DNA of 64,000 nt, from NCBI GenBank assembly GCA_003868215.1, contig QWDQ01000009.1, positions 124,001 through 188,000 of the forward strand, given 5' to 3'. This document shows, one piece after another, positions 20,063 through 32,329 of the stretch. The translations under genes were made by a program, and so were the position numbers. Positions within the stretch are counted from its first letter, which is position 1, and the number at the start of each line of letters is the position of its first letter. Under the pieces are notes generated by a model, which saw nothing but the letters and a program-made list of their open reading frames with translations, was not told where the DNA came from and searched no databases. This stretch comes from Pseudophaeomoniella oleicola (lineage: Eukaryota; Ascomycota; Eurotiomycetes; Phaeomoniellales; Phaeomoniellaceae).

Positions 20063-23000
20063 TCATAGTAAAGCACGTCAGTCAGTCAGCGGAACATGCC
20101 AGTGGGGCAAGATCGTTATCCCTAGGATGGGCCCCAAGCGATGGCTCAAGGGGGACACACCCAGGAAGCTCTGCTGTAAGGCCAAAGTAATTCAACGAGC
20201 AGTGATTGAGAAAGGGCCTTATAATCTATCACTGAAACTGATCACCTGAATATGATAGGGGATCCTCACATGTACTATGGTAGAGTACAGGGTGTGAAGG
20301 TATGTGAGCGCCTCCTCCCACAATGGATGCATCAGTATTAACTGAACCCTTGATCTGCGGTTTTTGTTTGTGATGCACGGCAGCGTTTCATGCGAACAGA
20401 AGTTACTTAAGCTAGCGTGTTGATCTCCTTTCCACTATCTGTCAAATAATGATTATATCTGGTCATTCATTGCTGGAGGACTAAGGAAACGTACAATCTG
20501 GCGGCACGTAGGGGGACGGATTTCGAACTACTGTAATCCAGACCTCTGTGTCCTCTTCGTGTTTGTCTCAGAAGACACTGTCGCCAGCGACAATGCAGTT
20601 AGGAGGATCTCAATGGTGTCCAGCGAAGAGTCCTCATGACTCCCACTGACACGCTCTGAGTCTGCGTCTTTACATAGTAGCTTTCCTCCCCGCGTCTTCA
20701 TTCTGACTTGCCGATATGATATTCTCATTTCTTGTTTCTGCTGATATTGTGAAAACGGAGCCATGTTGCTCTTCACCTATCTACTATGTAATTACCAGAT
20801 TACTCATACGAACCGGCGTTGTTTTATTTGACGCGGTACGTCCCACTCCAACCCAGTCATGGAAAAGGATACCAGCACCAACAAATCAACACGGTCATAA
20901 GCACGAATACTGTAAGAGGGAGAAAGAGGCAATGTACTGTATGTACAAGGTACATTAGTGAACTGGAACTTGCCTCCAGTTCACGCTCCACTAGCTTCTG
21001 CTTCTGCCTGCGACTCACGATGATATGATACTACCATACTACGCCACAGCCTTCAATGCTTGTGCACGTCCGACAGAGACCATCAAGAGTGACTTTTGGA
21101 CCCTTGGAGTCCATCGCCAAGTCGTCCGTGTGTAGCATGAATTCCAGAGGGTATAAAGGCTCTCGGGTAGCTCCAGAGAGCTTGACAAGAATTGAATCTA
21201 AGGTCATATATTGACGGAACCACTCTTTTATCGTTCTCATATATCATAACATACATTGTATTGATGTGCCGGCGGAGTTGAAAAGCTAACTTCTACTGAT
21301 ACTTTGACTTCGAGGCTTTTCACCGACGACCAGCAGCATATCGCCGCATCTGCGGGGAAGTAACGCCAAAACGGAGAGAAGAAAAGGCCACGAAAATAAA
21401 TAAAAGACGCGATCGATCTCTCCCCGATGTTTATTGTATGACAAACGCGTTCTTTTGGCGTGTATCATCGCGACTGGAAGGAAAAGGTTTTTAGGTGCAG
21501 ATTCGACGTGTATTGAGATGTAGCTCTTACCGCGATGCATCAATTACAGCTAGGCTAGATTATCAAGCGTTTCACATCCCAACGAAACGAAAAGAGAGCA
21601 CTGATGACTGGAGAAAACCCGCCCTCACAAATGGATCGCTTGCCCGCCATTTGTGATCTCCAAAGCCTTATTATAAGCGAAAGTCCACCGCTGCCGGAAA
21701 TTTGAGAGGCTAGCTGATCAACAGTACGCACTATGTAGGGGGAAGTAGGTGTTTCAAACAAGGTTGGTTGACGTGATTGAGCCTGTAAAGCGGACCACAC
21801 GATACACAGACGGAAGGGCGATCGATGTAATTACAGTTACACCTGAGCCATGGAAGACGGACACAGGGGTAGTTGTTCATGTTTTCATCGGTCTCTACAA
21901 GATTGCCACCGACTAGCGATATTGCAATATCGTATAACATGTCAACTTGTGGTCAATAGGCCAACGCTGCTCTAGGATGTCTGACCGGAAGCCGTGAAAA
22001 GCAATCCACCCAATCCTTCTGACCAGCTTCCGATGTAGGAAGCGGAAACAGGGCGTCCACTGCGGTGACCTAGCTGCACCTGTCTTCCTTGACCGTGACA
22101 AGACTCAGGTTAAAGGCTTCGATCGATGTGGTACGCCTTGAACGCCAGCTGAACGAAACAAGATGCTCTACCAATAGAGCCACGAAACTGAAATTCGCCG
22201 ATAAAGGCTCCCGTTACGGTTGGGGAGCCGTCATCCCGCTTTGTGAGGCTGTCAGTGTACGGCCAATTGAATTATCGTATTGCTCAGTGCCTACTGTAAT
22301 GGACCTAAAAGACGGGATGTGGTTGAGTTGTTCGTTGGGATCTCAGCTTCTGGTTCAAACCTTATCTCAGAGCAATACGAACCCTCTTTATGCAGTACTC
22401 CGTACAATGCATTCAGATACGACCGTAAGGATTTCATCTCGATCATCTATTACCTGCCTACTCGCTGGATAGCTTGGCATCTATGGATCATGACCACCTC
22501 GTTATGGTTATATACAATTGCTTTCAGGGATTCCAGATCTCTCCTTATAACGATCTGAACGCCCCCTCGCATTCGCCGTTGAGAGCCGGTCACTTCAATA
22601 TGAGCAACGAGTATTACTCATTACCTCCCAATGGTGAGACGTGAGGTACATAACGCAGCTGGAACAAGGCATACGCCTAAGCCATGGAATGCTTACATTC
22701 GAATCATTGGTCAACTGTGAGATAACCTTCGATGCCGGAGGTATGCAGTAGGACCCGGAGGAGCAAAGCAAGGCACCGTTTCACCTTTGTATGTACAGCG
22801 GAAATCTCAACAGCATCCATTCCGAGTCCTGGACTTGACACGTTGTTCCGAGAAACTTTCTGCAACCGGCGAAGGTCAAGCTTTGATGCGATGCTGTCTC
22901 CTGAGCAGATTGCCTAGTCTCGCACCGACGCTATGAGTATCCTTCAAGACGGCAGTCAAGATGCCTGGGTGGTTAGTCCACTAATTAAATAATCCTCCCA

Positions 23001-23967
23001 TTTCCTTAAAGTCCTACACACGCTCACTGCGAGAATTCTGAACATCGAAAATACTCACTCCTCGTACCCCCTGTTACAGCTCTCTATACCGAATGCACGA
23101 ACAACTCATCTCGCACCCTGTTTGAACCCCATGCGAGGCTCTGGACATATGCAAAATTCCTCGTCGTTGTATTCTAGCAGGCGTGCATCGTTCTCACCAT
23201 CTCCCAAACGACCGTCTGGAAAGCCTTGCGTCCAAGGTGCCTGGTATGGCTGATTGCTTTCATGCTCTTGAACTAAGCGTCCAAGCCTCGAGAATTATTC
23301 GGCGTCTCTCGCGTGAGAACTTACTGGCAGGACTAGCGATGCATTATCATCATCATGATCATACAGATTGATATTTCTCATTTGCAGCGACCGATTTCAG
23401 CAACACAGCCTCGAAGCATTGAGAGTCGTACAAGCTAGTCGACATCATCGCAATGCAGAAGATCATGTCGCTCACAGCCTTTGAGTTTTGTAGCCTTGTC
23501 AATCATGAAACGAAGATCCGTCCTATTTGCTGACGTTGGAATCAAGAAACTAGCCTAATAAGGTACATCTCGCGAAGCTTGATTACTGTAAGCTCTTTGT
23601 CCATCGCTCTGTCATCCAATCAAAGTTGAGCAACTTAGCCTCGTATCGCGAAATGTATCTCTTATCGGTTATAGCTGGTGAGGCATAGCCACCCAACATC
23701 GATATGGAGGTATTCGGTGAGGTGAGAATGATGATTTCGACGAGGTCAGTCTACATAAATACTATCGCCATGTTCTTGTGTAGTCTCAGTATCTGTATTC
23801 TGTTTCGTACATCTTGACGCACTGTCTACTTGTTCCGTCCGCGATATTTCTGCTGTCCATCTGCTTTCCCAACTTCGATACACTAAAACAAAGTCCGCCG
23901 GGTGGTCAAACACTTCCCCAGTACTCGTCTTCACGTAGCTCGCGTTCGCCTTGCTGCAAAACTTACC

Positions 23968-25456
23968 ATGGGTCCTCTAACAAAGGGAATCGGCGGCCTA
24001 ATTGGCCTCGGGACTGAAATCTATGCTCATCAAAAGGAGAAGAAGCAGATAAAACAGTCCGTCTCCGAGGACCCCAGAACCCATGATCGACTTAACCCTG
24101 CGGGATCTTATTCCCGACATGAGAAACGTTCTGATGATGATGAGTCAAGTTCAGACTCGGAAGTCGAGGGAGATGACGAAGACTGGGCGTTGGATGATGC
24201 CGCTGCGGAACTCGAAAAGAGCGACCGGTCACCCCCTTCGTATGAAGAGGCAATTTCCGATCCCGGTGCGGTTGTTGATGGGACCATCGCGTCATTGATA
24301 CACCAGCACCCAGCAGCATTTCAAGTCCACAAAGGAGAGGAAGTGCCCTTGCCGTGTCCTGTTATACTACCCCAGAGACGCCCGACTCAAAAAGAACGGG
24401 GTTTTGTGCGAGCATATGCTCCTGTACTTGGGGAATGTAAGGGGATTGACCAAGATACATTCATGTCTTTTTTAAAAGATTTCGACCGATCGACCAAGGT
24501 AAGCTATCGTGTTGTTCCAGAGCTAGTGTCATACCTAACCTCTCCAGGCATCTCCTGTCTTCGACGTTATTAATATCGCGGCAATGATTGCAGGCAGTGT
24601 ACCGAGTCCAATTGCTATGGGCGTCTCCATTGGTGTCCAGATCCTATCTAAAACTGGCCAAGAGGTCCAGGGTCGATATCGGACAAACACGTATCTCAAC
24701 CGAATCAATGAGACGCTGTTCATGCCCCATGGTCTCTATTGCATGATCATGACATACAAGCCTGATCAGCCAGGTCAAGCATTCGTCGCCGTCAACACAA
24801 ACGACGCCATCACGAGCAGCATCGCAAAATCACTGGAAAGACCTGACAATAAACTCAAAGCTACAATGGGAAACCTTCGCCTCTCGTCTGGTACTTCGAA
24901 AGGAGAAATGACTCTCCCTGAAACCGCACCATTGATTTTCCCTACGCTAGACGCCGCCGTCACGACGGTTGATGGGCCATTAGACGCCCAGAAACAAAAC
25001 AAATTGAAGTCATCCCAGCAGTTCCTTGCCGATTATCTTGACAGACGCAACCAGGCAAAATTCGCTGGAGCTAATCCCGGAAGTAAATTGGCCATGATGC
25101 CACAAAAGGAGTTCTCGAGTCGCTATGCGGATCCAAACTCTGCTGTGTACAATGGCGGCCTGATCACGTTCATTACTGGGGGGAATGTTGATCTCCGTGG
25201 AGGCAGAAGCGCGCGAAAGGCAGACAGGAGGGTCAGGAGGGGAGAGAGGAGAGCGAGCAGGCGTGGTTACGAGCTTACTGAGGAGCAAAGATCATCACTT
25301 TCAGAACCGCGGAGGGCTCGAAGGGGTAATAGACGCCAACGAAAGGGCCTCATCAGAAGGGCTATGCAATCGAACGTGCTGTATCTGATGATCTGTAACC
25401 TTCCGACTGAGGAGGAGATGGCGATCGCCAGGGAACAATTGAAGAAGATGAGGTAG
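23968..25456 (+). CDS. Conserved fungal protein of unknown function with PPSY motif (two exons)
   Basis: Exons 23968-24498 and 24548-25456 give 479 residues; the 49-nt intron falls between codons. The ATG at 23968 has a strong context (ACCATGG). A further in-frame ATG lies 22 codons upstream. Residues about 5-20 are glycine-rich (GIGGLIGLGTEIYAHQK). A charged acidic linker leads to PPSYEEAI, a PPxY-type WW-binding motif, near residue 90. An ordered block (GFVRAYAPVL, then DTFMSFLKDFDRSTKASPVF) precedes a hydrophobic stretch (INIAAMIAGSVPSPIAMGVS) around 183-202. The C-terminal third has an Arg-rich region (about 390-450) and ends in LPTEEEMAIAREQLKKMR. I recognise the layout from uncharacterised Pezizomycotina proteins but know no function. 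Membrane association through the hydrophobic stretch is possible. Confidence 0.82.
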
Positions 25457-25865
25457 ACTCGAATTTTGTGTTTTTGCGATAGATGGCATCAAAAGATTTA
25501 CTGTACTTTTATATAGCGATTCCTTGCAGCAACTTTTGAAACAATGACTTTCCAAAGGTATCAATTCCAGTCGACTTATGTGTAGAAGATGGTAACTTCG
25601 AAACGCGTGCTTTACTGTACTTATCAGAGCACCTCTGACGTATGGTGCTTGGCACAATGTACACACGACTCTTCCATGCTTAGGGAATGTCCCTCAGAAC
25701 GCGACTCGTCTCATTGTATGTCAACACACGAGACAACTCCCTTCAGGGAGTATATGCCTCTTTCAGTTTCGTTCCACGCGGTGTTCTTTGAGCCAAAGGG
25801 AATATTGCGTACATCGAATTTGATCGCTTCCAACCTGCTGTCAGGCTCAGGTCCGACTGCCTGCA
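25457..25865. other. Intergenic region
   Basis: About 410 bases between two plus-strand genes, holding the 3' UTR of one and the promoter of the next. No further feature was seen. Confidence 0.55.
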
Positions 25866-27593
25866 ATGGCACCTATTGAGCCAGATTTGGCCAATTCCAA
25901 CATCGGACCCCTCTCGATATTCGGGTCTTACCTCACGCTCGCATCAGGTCTGACCATTTTCGTATCTCGCAACATCCTCTATCGTGCATATAGATCGCTT
26001 CCTCCATCCCAAGCGACTCGTCTGCGCGCGTCCAATAGACGAAAACATGTCCTTCTGTTCGCGACACTGGCAGCTGCGAGCCTGGCCATGACGTGGTATC
26101 ATACATCCCTATTCTTCGCGTTAAGCTATAGATCATGGGCTCACGACGTTGGCGAAGCTTTGCCGCAACATTGGTGGGGTGAAAGTGGGGTGTTAGGATC
26201 GAGAAGCACAGGCATCGCCCTGGGGAGATGGTTGAAAGATACCGATTTGTTCACGGACGCTTGGGAAATTGTCATTGAAAAGAGTAGAAGGTATTGGTGG
26301 AGTCAACAGCTCATACTAGGAGCTGCCGCTTGGAGCATCTACATCTCGGTCGAAGGTGAGATCCATACCATCTTTTGAACTATCAAATGCTAACGATGGC
26401 TAGGACGTCGTCGTAATATCCGCCATCTATGGGCTTTCGTGCTGCTGGCAGAAGTGGTCTCGGTCTCCTTTGCAATGAACTTGTTCTTCGTGGCAGTTCT
26501 GCTCACAGCAGTGCCGTTGACACCGCGGAAGAACGAGGCGCGGGCTACGGTTGGCTCTTCTAATTCAAAGCGAAGAATCTCGACAACCTCAGGTGACCGG
26601 GCGAAGCTTACATGGGCTTTCAAAGTAAAAGCAACAACTGAGAACATATGGACGACAGTGCGGCCTTACCTTCCACCTCTCCCTACAAGACCTCATTACC
26701 ACACGTGGGAGCCCCATGCTCTTGCTCTTTTCGCGCCCATTTTCGTCGCTCATACGTGCGCTTTTCTACTTCCTTATTCGACAGGCTTGGACACTTTTGT
26801 TCCACTTCTTCTTGTGTTGCATATCTCGTTGTTCCAGCCGCTCTATCCACAGTTTCTGATCCCTGAGGCTTTCGGGAATATGGCGTCGGGTCATTCGCAT
26901 AAATACTTGCCACGACTTGTCGCCGCATTGTCTTTCTTGTTGCATGCAAAACAAACACTCGTTGCGCTTCTCGATGCAGATCCAGGGGTTTACACAAATC
27001 GACACAGCCGATACCTCGCGTATGCTCATCTGCCGCACGAGGACGAACGAACGAAGGCTTACCGGTCAGCGAGCGCGGTGAGTAGAGTGCTAGGAGCTTT
27101 GAACGAGCATCCCATTGTTTCAAGTGTCGGGTGGGATGTTTTAATGTGCGGCCTCAGCCTTGGTCTATGGGCGGCAGTTCGTGGCCTCGGACCTGAGAGA
27201 ATTTTGGCTACAGTCGGCTTCGGACACGCACCTTCGACTGATGTGAAAGGGACACAACACAAGAAGAGGAAAAGCGGCTCCTTTAGGTCTTTGGGGTCAA
27301 AGGTGGAGGGTCCTGCCTCAGTGGAGCAGAAGACTCCCGCAGCTTCCACGCGCAGGAGAAAGAAGACGCACAAAGCGGTGGAGGCAGAGACAAATGGGTC
27401 TCCGGTTGCTGACGCTGCTGCTCAGAATAACGCTGGGGATGCAGACTATAAAGCACCGATCACCGAGCTTGAACTTGAGGACTTTGAAGGTGAAGAGGAT
27501 ATCCCGGAAAACTTGGAGGGCGCAGCTATGGACTGGGGACTGTTCGCACTTGGGGGATTGGGCACTTCTGCTGTTGGCGCGTTGCATGCATGA
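25866..27593 (+). CDS. Multi-pass membrane protein of unknown function (two exons)
   Basis: Exons 25866-26355 and 26404-27593 give 559 residues; the intron is 48 nt and the join reads VEG|RRRNIRHLW. At least seven hydrophobic segments can be seen: residues 17-35 (IFGSYLTLASGLTIFV), 62-80, a pair around 145-165, 172-197 (FVLLAEVVSVSFAMNLFFVAVLL), about 260-300 (two, including FVPLLLVLHISLFQ), about 320, and about 405-425 (VLMCGLSLGLWAAV). A basic loop follows residue 200. The C-terminal tail (about 440-540) is lysine-rich, then acidic (ELELEDFEGEEDIPE), and ends in a glycine/alanine hydrophobic stretch. No transporter or enzyme motif is recognised. It resembles uncharacterised integral membrane proteins of Pezizomycotina. 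Confidence 0.8.
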
Positions 27594-28322
27594 GTAAGCA
27601 CGTGGTATCTGGCGTTTGTTTAATATTCGATATGATGCATGAGTAAGAGCGTGACTATGCGCTATGCAGTATGATTGGAATGAGTGTCTCGATAGTGTAT
27701 TCTTCCAGATTTGAAGTACATCAACCTTACCATTACCTACAGCTTATATCTCCAGTGTGATGTCGTTCCATCTGTCGCCCAATTTGACGCAGGACAATAG
27801 ATTTGTGTGGGTAGCACAAGGAGCGCTTCGTTGAATGCTCAGAAGTTCATCAGAGGTTCCGGCACGATAGTTCGCTCTAAATTTTTAATACCAAGCCTCG
27901 GTCCAAGACCATTGACCACCCTATTTGAAGATGTAGACTCACATGCCACAGTGGATTATTTATTACGAAGCCTAATACCATAGCCAGAGACTCTGTCATA
28001 TTGACAAGTTGTTGCTGCTATCCGAGATCGAGAGCACAGATACTAAGGTATACGAGAGAGTATGAAATAGGAAGCCGTTGTCGTCGTCGTCGTCCTCGCC
28101 AAGATCTACCGAGTCGTCTGTGAAGCATTCTTTTGTGACCTGAGTCAGTCGTCTCCTTGATCCTGAAGACTCGGTGCATGGAGGTTAGAAAGACTTGGAT
28201 ACAGCTTCTGTCTAAGATTAGAGACGGAGAGGGTTGGCTCTGATCGTCTTTCCCGGATATATAATATATCTTCCAAAGGTGTTAGCAACCCTCGTCGAGG
28301 ATCGACGGGCAGATAAATCACC
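27594..28322. other. Intergenic region
   Basis: About 730 bases without a supportable gene. A short (CGT)n run lies at 28080-28094. A TATATAATATATC element at about 28257-28269, some 55-65 bases before the next start codon, is a plausible core-promoter AT box. Confidence 0.55.
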
Positions 28323-29663
28323 ATGCCACCATTCACACCCCCGCCTCCACTCTTTCCCGCAGACCCTGCCTCCAAAGTCGCCGTCCATCTCTTCGACGGG
28401 GGCCTTGGAACTTCCCTAGAGTCCCCACCGTACTCTGTCCATTTCACATCCTCCTCGACCCCTCTCTGGTCCTCCCATTTGCTCACGTCCAGATCCGGGC
28501 GCGAGCAGCTTTTGGACCTTCATTCGCGGTTTGGTGCTGCTGGAGCTGAAGTGATAGGTACGGCGACGTATCAGGCAAGCTTTGAAGGGTTTGCACTCAC
28601 GCCGAAGAAAGATGGAGGGCGGGAAGAGGAAGGATATACGCAGGATGAAGCGGCAGAGATGATGAGAGGAGGCGTCGATATTGTCAGATCAGCATTTGAG
28701 CGGAGCAAGGGAGATGATATCAAGGAGTTGAGGGTCGTCGCCCTGAGTCTAGGACCCCTGGGTGCAACCCTGATACCAAGTACGGAGTATTCTGGTGTCT
28801 ATCCCGAGAGCGTGTCGAATGCCAAAGCCCTAGAAGCCTGGCACTTGAAGAGATTGCGGGTCTTCTTCCCCGAAACAGAAAAGAGTGAAGTCGAAAGCCG
28901 GATAGGCTGTGTGGCATTCGAGACGATGGGCAGACTAGACGAGATCGAAGGGTTAAGGAAGGCTTATGGTAAAGTGACGGCAGAGAGGAAAGATGGGAAG
29001 GATGTGCCTCCTTTCTGGATCAGTTACGTGTTCCCAAGGGAAGATGAACGCTTGCCAGACGGGAGCAGCGTCGAAGATGCTGTGAAAGCTATGATTGATA
29101 GGTAAGAGTATATATTCTCCATCTCCATTCTCCCTTCTGCTCCCCAGACCCCAGTTTATCTTCCTGTACCACAAACCGACTGATTTGTTAACAACCTGTC
29201 AAGCCCCCCATCAACCCACCTTCCCATCCCCTCCGGCATAGGCATCAACTGCACAAAACTCCCCAAACTCCCCTCCTTAATCCTCGCCCTCGAATCCGCC
29301 ATCACCACCTACCTCACCACCACCACCACAACAGACCCTAACAACAACCCCAACAACTCCAACTCCAACGGCATCTTCACTCTAATCCTCTACCCCGACG
29401 GTGCCCCAAACCTCATCTACGACACCGTATCCCAACAATGGATTCCTCCTCACCCCGCATCACCACCCTCTTCTTCTTCCTCCTCACAGTCCTGGGCCAC
29501 AAGACTATCCTCAATCGTTCGAGATGTCATCGATCGAGAAAACCAGCGAAGAAAGAACGGACAACAACGGGCGATCTGGAGAAGTGTGTTGGTGGGGGGA
29601 TGCTGTAAGGTCGAAGTCGGGATGATTAAGGAGTTGAAAAGGGAGATACAGGCGGTGGGTTAA
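28323..29663 (+). CDS. Homocysteine S-methyltransferase (two exons)
   Basis: Exons 28323-29101 and 29204-29663 give 412 residues; the intron is 102 nt. Near the N-terminus, LFDGGLGTSLE (about residues 24-34) is the family start of the barrel. GAEVIGTATYQASFEGF and the LSLGPLGATL block follow. The second exon carries GIGINC with zinc ligand C276. Near the end, LVGGCCK supplies C393 and C394, completing the three-cysteine zinc site. These enzymes transfer a methyl group to homocysteine from S-methylmethionine or S-adenosylmethionine, forming methionine in the cytosol. A Thr/Asn-rich insert (TTTTTTDPNNNPNNSNSNG) after the first zinc Cys is not part of the core fold and looks like expanded low-complexity sequence. 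The enzyme appears complete. Confidence 0.92.
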
Positions 29664-30199
29664 TATCAATTGCGTCCTCCGGGAGGGGGGGGCGAAGGCG
29701 GCTCAAGGCGGTGTTAGGTCACAGTTTCTCAAAGCTTATAGTACTTAAGGTAGTTACATAGGCACGCAGTCAAAAGAATTTACGCAATAAGTTTAGTAGT
29801 ATTCTTTTGGGATTTTTTGAAATCGACAGTATTGTTAATTATCAACAGTAGAATCGAAAAACACACAATTATCCATTGAAAAACTTGTGTCATGGCGGTG
29901 TTTCGTGTTTTTGATCTTTTGCTTTTGAAGCTCGTTCAATGGCCAAACCGAAAGAAGAATGTGACGAGAGAGCCATCTTCGTTGTTTCGAAAAATGCAGC
30001 TCCCGGTTTTCTTTTGCGCCCGTGTGGCCATAATCCACTATCCAAAAACCAAAACAAGTTGTGCCTCTTTTTAAAAACCCACCCAAGGAAAGAATAGATT
30101 TATCCGCCCTTAACAAAGTTCCCTCCCATTTTGGCTATGCTCCTTCCCTTTTGTGTCCAATGAATGCAAAGAGTAGATGGATGTGTGGAGATGATTTCC
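29664..30199. other. Convergent 3' intergenic region
   Basis: About 540 bases between convergent genes. It is AT-rich in the middle with no supportable gene. A G-run lies at about 29684-29690. Confidence 0.6.
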
Positions 30200-31594
30200 T
30201 TACAACAAAAGAACTGCGGCACCAACGGCGGCTAAGATGCCGATGGCAGAACCCTTCTGGAAGGTTGCGGCTGATCCAGTGTATGGCATTACGGAGCTGG
30301 TAGAGGCGGCACCGGAGCCGGTGGATGAGCCAGAGTCTGAACCCGACCCTGAGCTGGAGCCGGAGCCGGAACCGGAACCTGAGCTGGATCCGCTGGATGC
30401 AGAACCAGTAGATAGAGCACCGGAGGATCCTGTACCTGCTGCTGTGGCGGCTGAGGTTGCGAGGGTGCTGTTGGCGTAGACTGGCTGCGCACCTGCACCA
30501 GAGGGGGAAAGACCGCCCGAAGTAGCGAGGGCGCTTGTACCAGCAGCGGTGACAGTGGCGGCACCAGAGCCAGATCCAGTGCCGGCGGCAGAGGAAACAG
30601 CAGTTCCGGAAGCACTGGCAGATGAAGAGGTCGACGAGGATGAGGAGTTGGTGACGTTTGAGCAGCTCAAGTCGTAGAGAGGAGTAGTGCTGAGGGTTGA
30701 GCCGACAACACCGAATGATGGGGATGGGGTGGTTGGGTAAGCGTCTTGGAGAGTGTACCACCAGATGTTGGTAGAGCCGAAGCGTGGGCAACCAACTTCG
30801 TCCCAGTAAGTCTTTGCGTTGGCAGTGCTAGCGACACCGAGGTTCTCAACTGGGCCAGACAGTGGCCAGCCGGTCTCAGTGATCCAAATCTCTTTGCCTT
30901 GGGCGTTGGCTTGGGTTTCGGCCAAGGCAGCCTCGAAAAGACCCCGACCGTTACCAATGTCGTTGGTCTGGGTGTTCTGGAAGTAGGGGTACTCGTCGAC
31001 ACCGATCCAGTCAACGGCTGACACAACGTCGCTGTTGGAGGAGTTGGCCCAGGCGTTCCATGTGTCGACGTGGCCGATGCTGACTCCCTGCCACGATGTA
31101 CCTGAAAGGGCGCTTCTGACTTGTTGAATGTAGTCAACGATAGTGCTGGGCCCGGCACCAATGCCAGACATGTTCTCAATACCAGTCGGCGAGACACGGT
31201 ATAGATCCTCGCTTCCAACTGAAATACCAGCGATGCTGCTGCTGAGCTGTGGGAACTGTGAAATAGCGCTCCTCAAGGCAGCCAATTCATTGGGGAAAGA
31301 GTCTCCTGAGGCCCAGAGACCGAGGAGCAGCGAGGTGTCGGTATCGATAGCTGCTTGAAGAGCTTCGATGGGTGTGTTGGTGGTACCCCCCTGGATCATG
31401 GTGTAGAGACGTGCTGAGGTGAAGCCAGAGGTTCCGACCAAGTTCTGAGCAGTGGTGAATTCGTTTCTGAAGTCATTATACGTCTTGACCGAGTTGTCAC
31501 TGTTGGTAGAGCCGTAGTTGAAGCCCTGGTAAGCTTGCGCTTGAACAGCTGGCAAAGAAAGAGCAAGCGAGAGTAGCAGTGATGAAGTATACAT
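30200..31594 (-). CDS. eglC: GPI-anchored GH17 glucan endo-1,3-beta-glucosidase (EglC-like)
   Basis: A single exon of 464 residues. An N-terminal signal peptide ([19 protein letters not shown], cleavage near 19/20) leads to a mature end AYQGFNYGS. The GH17 barrel holds the acid/base Glu in [11 protein letters not shown] (E129) and the nucleophile in WITETGWP (E240). Several NxS/T sites are present. From about residue 317 the chain is Ser/Thr/Gly-rich with SGSGSGS-type repeats. It ends in a hydrophobic stretch ([15 protein letters not shown]) typical of a GPI attachment signal, so the enzyme is probably held at the plasma membrane and wall. The family hydrolyses or remodels beta-1,3-glucan during growth and conidial wall maturation. 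It is closest in layout to Aspergillus EglC. Confidence 0.93.
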   Translation of the reverse strand: MYTSSLLLSLALSLPAVQAQAYQGFNYGSTNSDNSVKTYNDFRNEFTTAQNLVGTSGFTSARLYTMIQGGTTNTPIEALQAAIDTDTSLLLGLWASGDSFPNELAALRSAISQFPQLSSSIAGISVGSEDLYRVSPTGIENMSGIGAGPSTIVDYIQQVRSALSGTSWQGVSIGHVDTWNAWANSSNSDVVSAVDWIGVDEYPYFQNTQTNDIGNGRGLFEAALAETQANAQGKEIWITETGWPLSGPVENLGVASTANAKTYWDEVGCPRFGSTNIWWYTLQDAYPTTPSPSFGVVGSTLSTTPLYDLSCSNVTNSSSSSTSSSASASGTAVSSAAGTGSGSGAATVTAAGTSALATSGGLSPSGAGAQPVYANSTLATSAATAAGTGSSGALSTGSASSGSSSGSGSGSGSSSGSGSDSGSSTGSGAASTSSVMPYTGSAATFQKGSAIGILAAVGAAVLLL

Positions 31595-32139
31595 GTTGGG
31601 CAGTGTGGTGTGATGTTTGATTCTAGCGAATGACTGTGGTAGATATACCAGAAATGATGAAGAAAGAATGAAATCCGGAAAGATTGTGGTTGGTGTTAAA
31701 AGGATAGGAAAACCGAGGTGAAGAAGAATGAGTAAAAAAAAGAATGATGAGATCGAAAGAGGTCGAAAGATGAATAGACAAAGGAATATCTAGCGTTGAG
31801 TGAAAAGAAACTGTTGCTATTTTTGAGGCAAAGAGAAAAGTCGAGTGAGAGAAGGGATGGCCAGTCCTTCCCCGTAACACAGCCTCGCTCCGCTCTACGA
31901 TACTACGCAGTACGCCAACAACAATCGAGCTCAGGAACTGGTGGACCTACCGAGCTACCCAAGGATGGCTTCTACGGCCCCGTACTATAGTATTTGCTTA
32001 ACTCCTGACTCTACAGTCCCTGTTACATACTACGAGTGCTACGTGGCGGGAAGTGGTGCCTTTGGCGTGGTCTTTGTTTGCAAAACAAGACGAAAAACAC
32101 CTGATGGTTCGGGCCCTAATCGCCACCTAAAAGGATTTT

Positions 32140-32151
32140 TACTACGTAGTA
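32140..32151. repeat. 12-bp palindrome TACTACGTAGTA, copy 2
   Basis: Exact copy in non-coding DNA, 178 bases from copy 3. Confidence 0.85.
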
Positions 32152-32317
32152 CGAGGAGTGACATTGACGAGATAATGTGATTGGTCTTTCGGGGCAGCGA
32201 TTCAGCAATCGACGTTGTGTTTGGGGTGGTAGACTGGCTCGCTAGACCACTAAACGCAGGTACGGAGGCAGGGGGTTTTACCTAGTTCAGAAGAGATGCG
32301 TTCGAATCGAACAGTAC

Positions 32318-32329
32318 TACTACGTAGTA
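32318..32329. repeat. 12-bp palindrome TACTACGTAGTA, copy 3 (extended)
   Basis: An exact copy that continues as a partial tandem. The preceding TAC and the following CGTAGTA extend the pattern to about 32315-32336. Confidence 0.85.

Larger units (their letters stand above)
17431..23967. other. 6.5-kb gene-poor region
   Basis: The longest stretch without a supportable gene. The left 600 bases are the BNI4 leader and promoter, with a (GGA)n run at 17944-17968. The rest has only short open frames with random composition. The longest (19116-19706, plus) has no motif and no homologue I can recall. The region contains TACCTAGGTA-type microrepeats (about 18930, 19075, 19345), copies of the CTACGTAG palindrome (19038, 20051), a tRNA-like A box near 22165-22180 (minus), and a hairpin GGCTCCC...GGGGAGCC near 22206-22229. 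No terminal repeats or transposase remnants were found by eye. It could hold non-coding RNA genes or decayed repeats. Confidence 0.5.
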
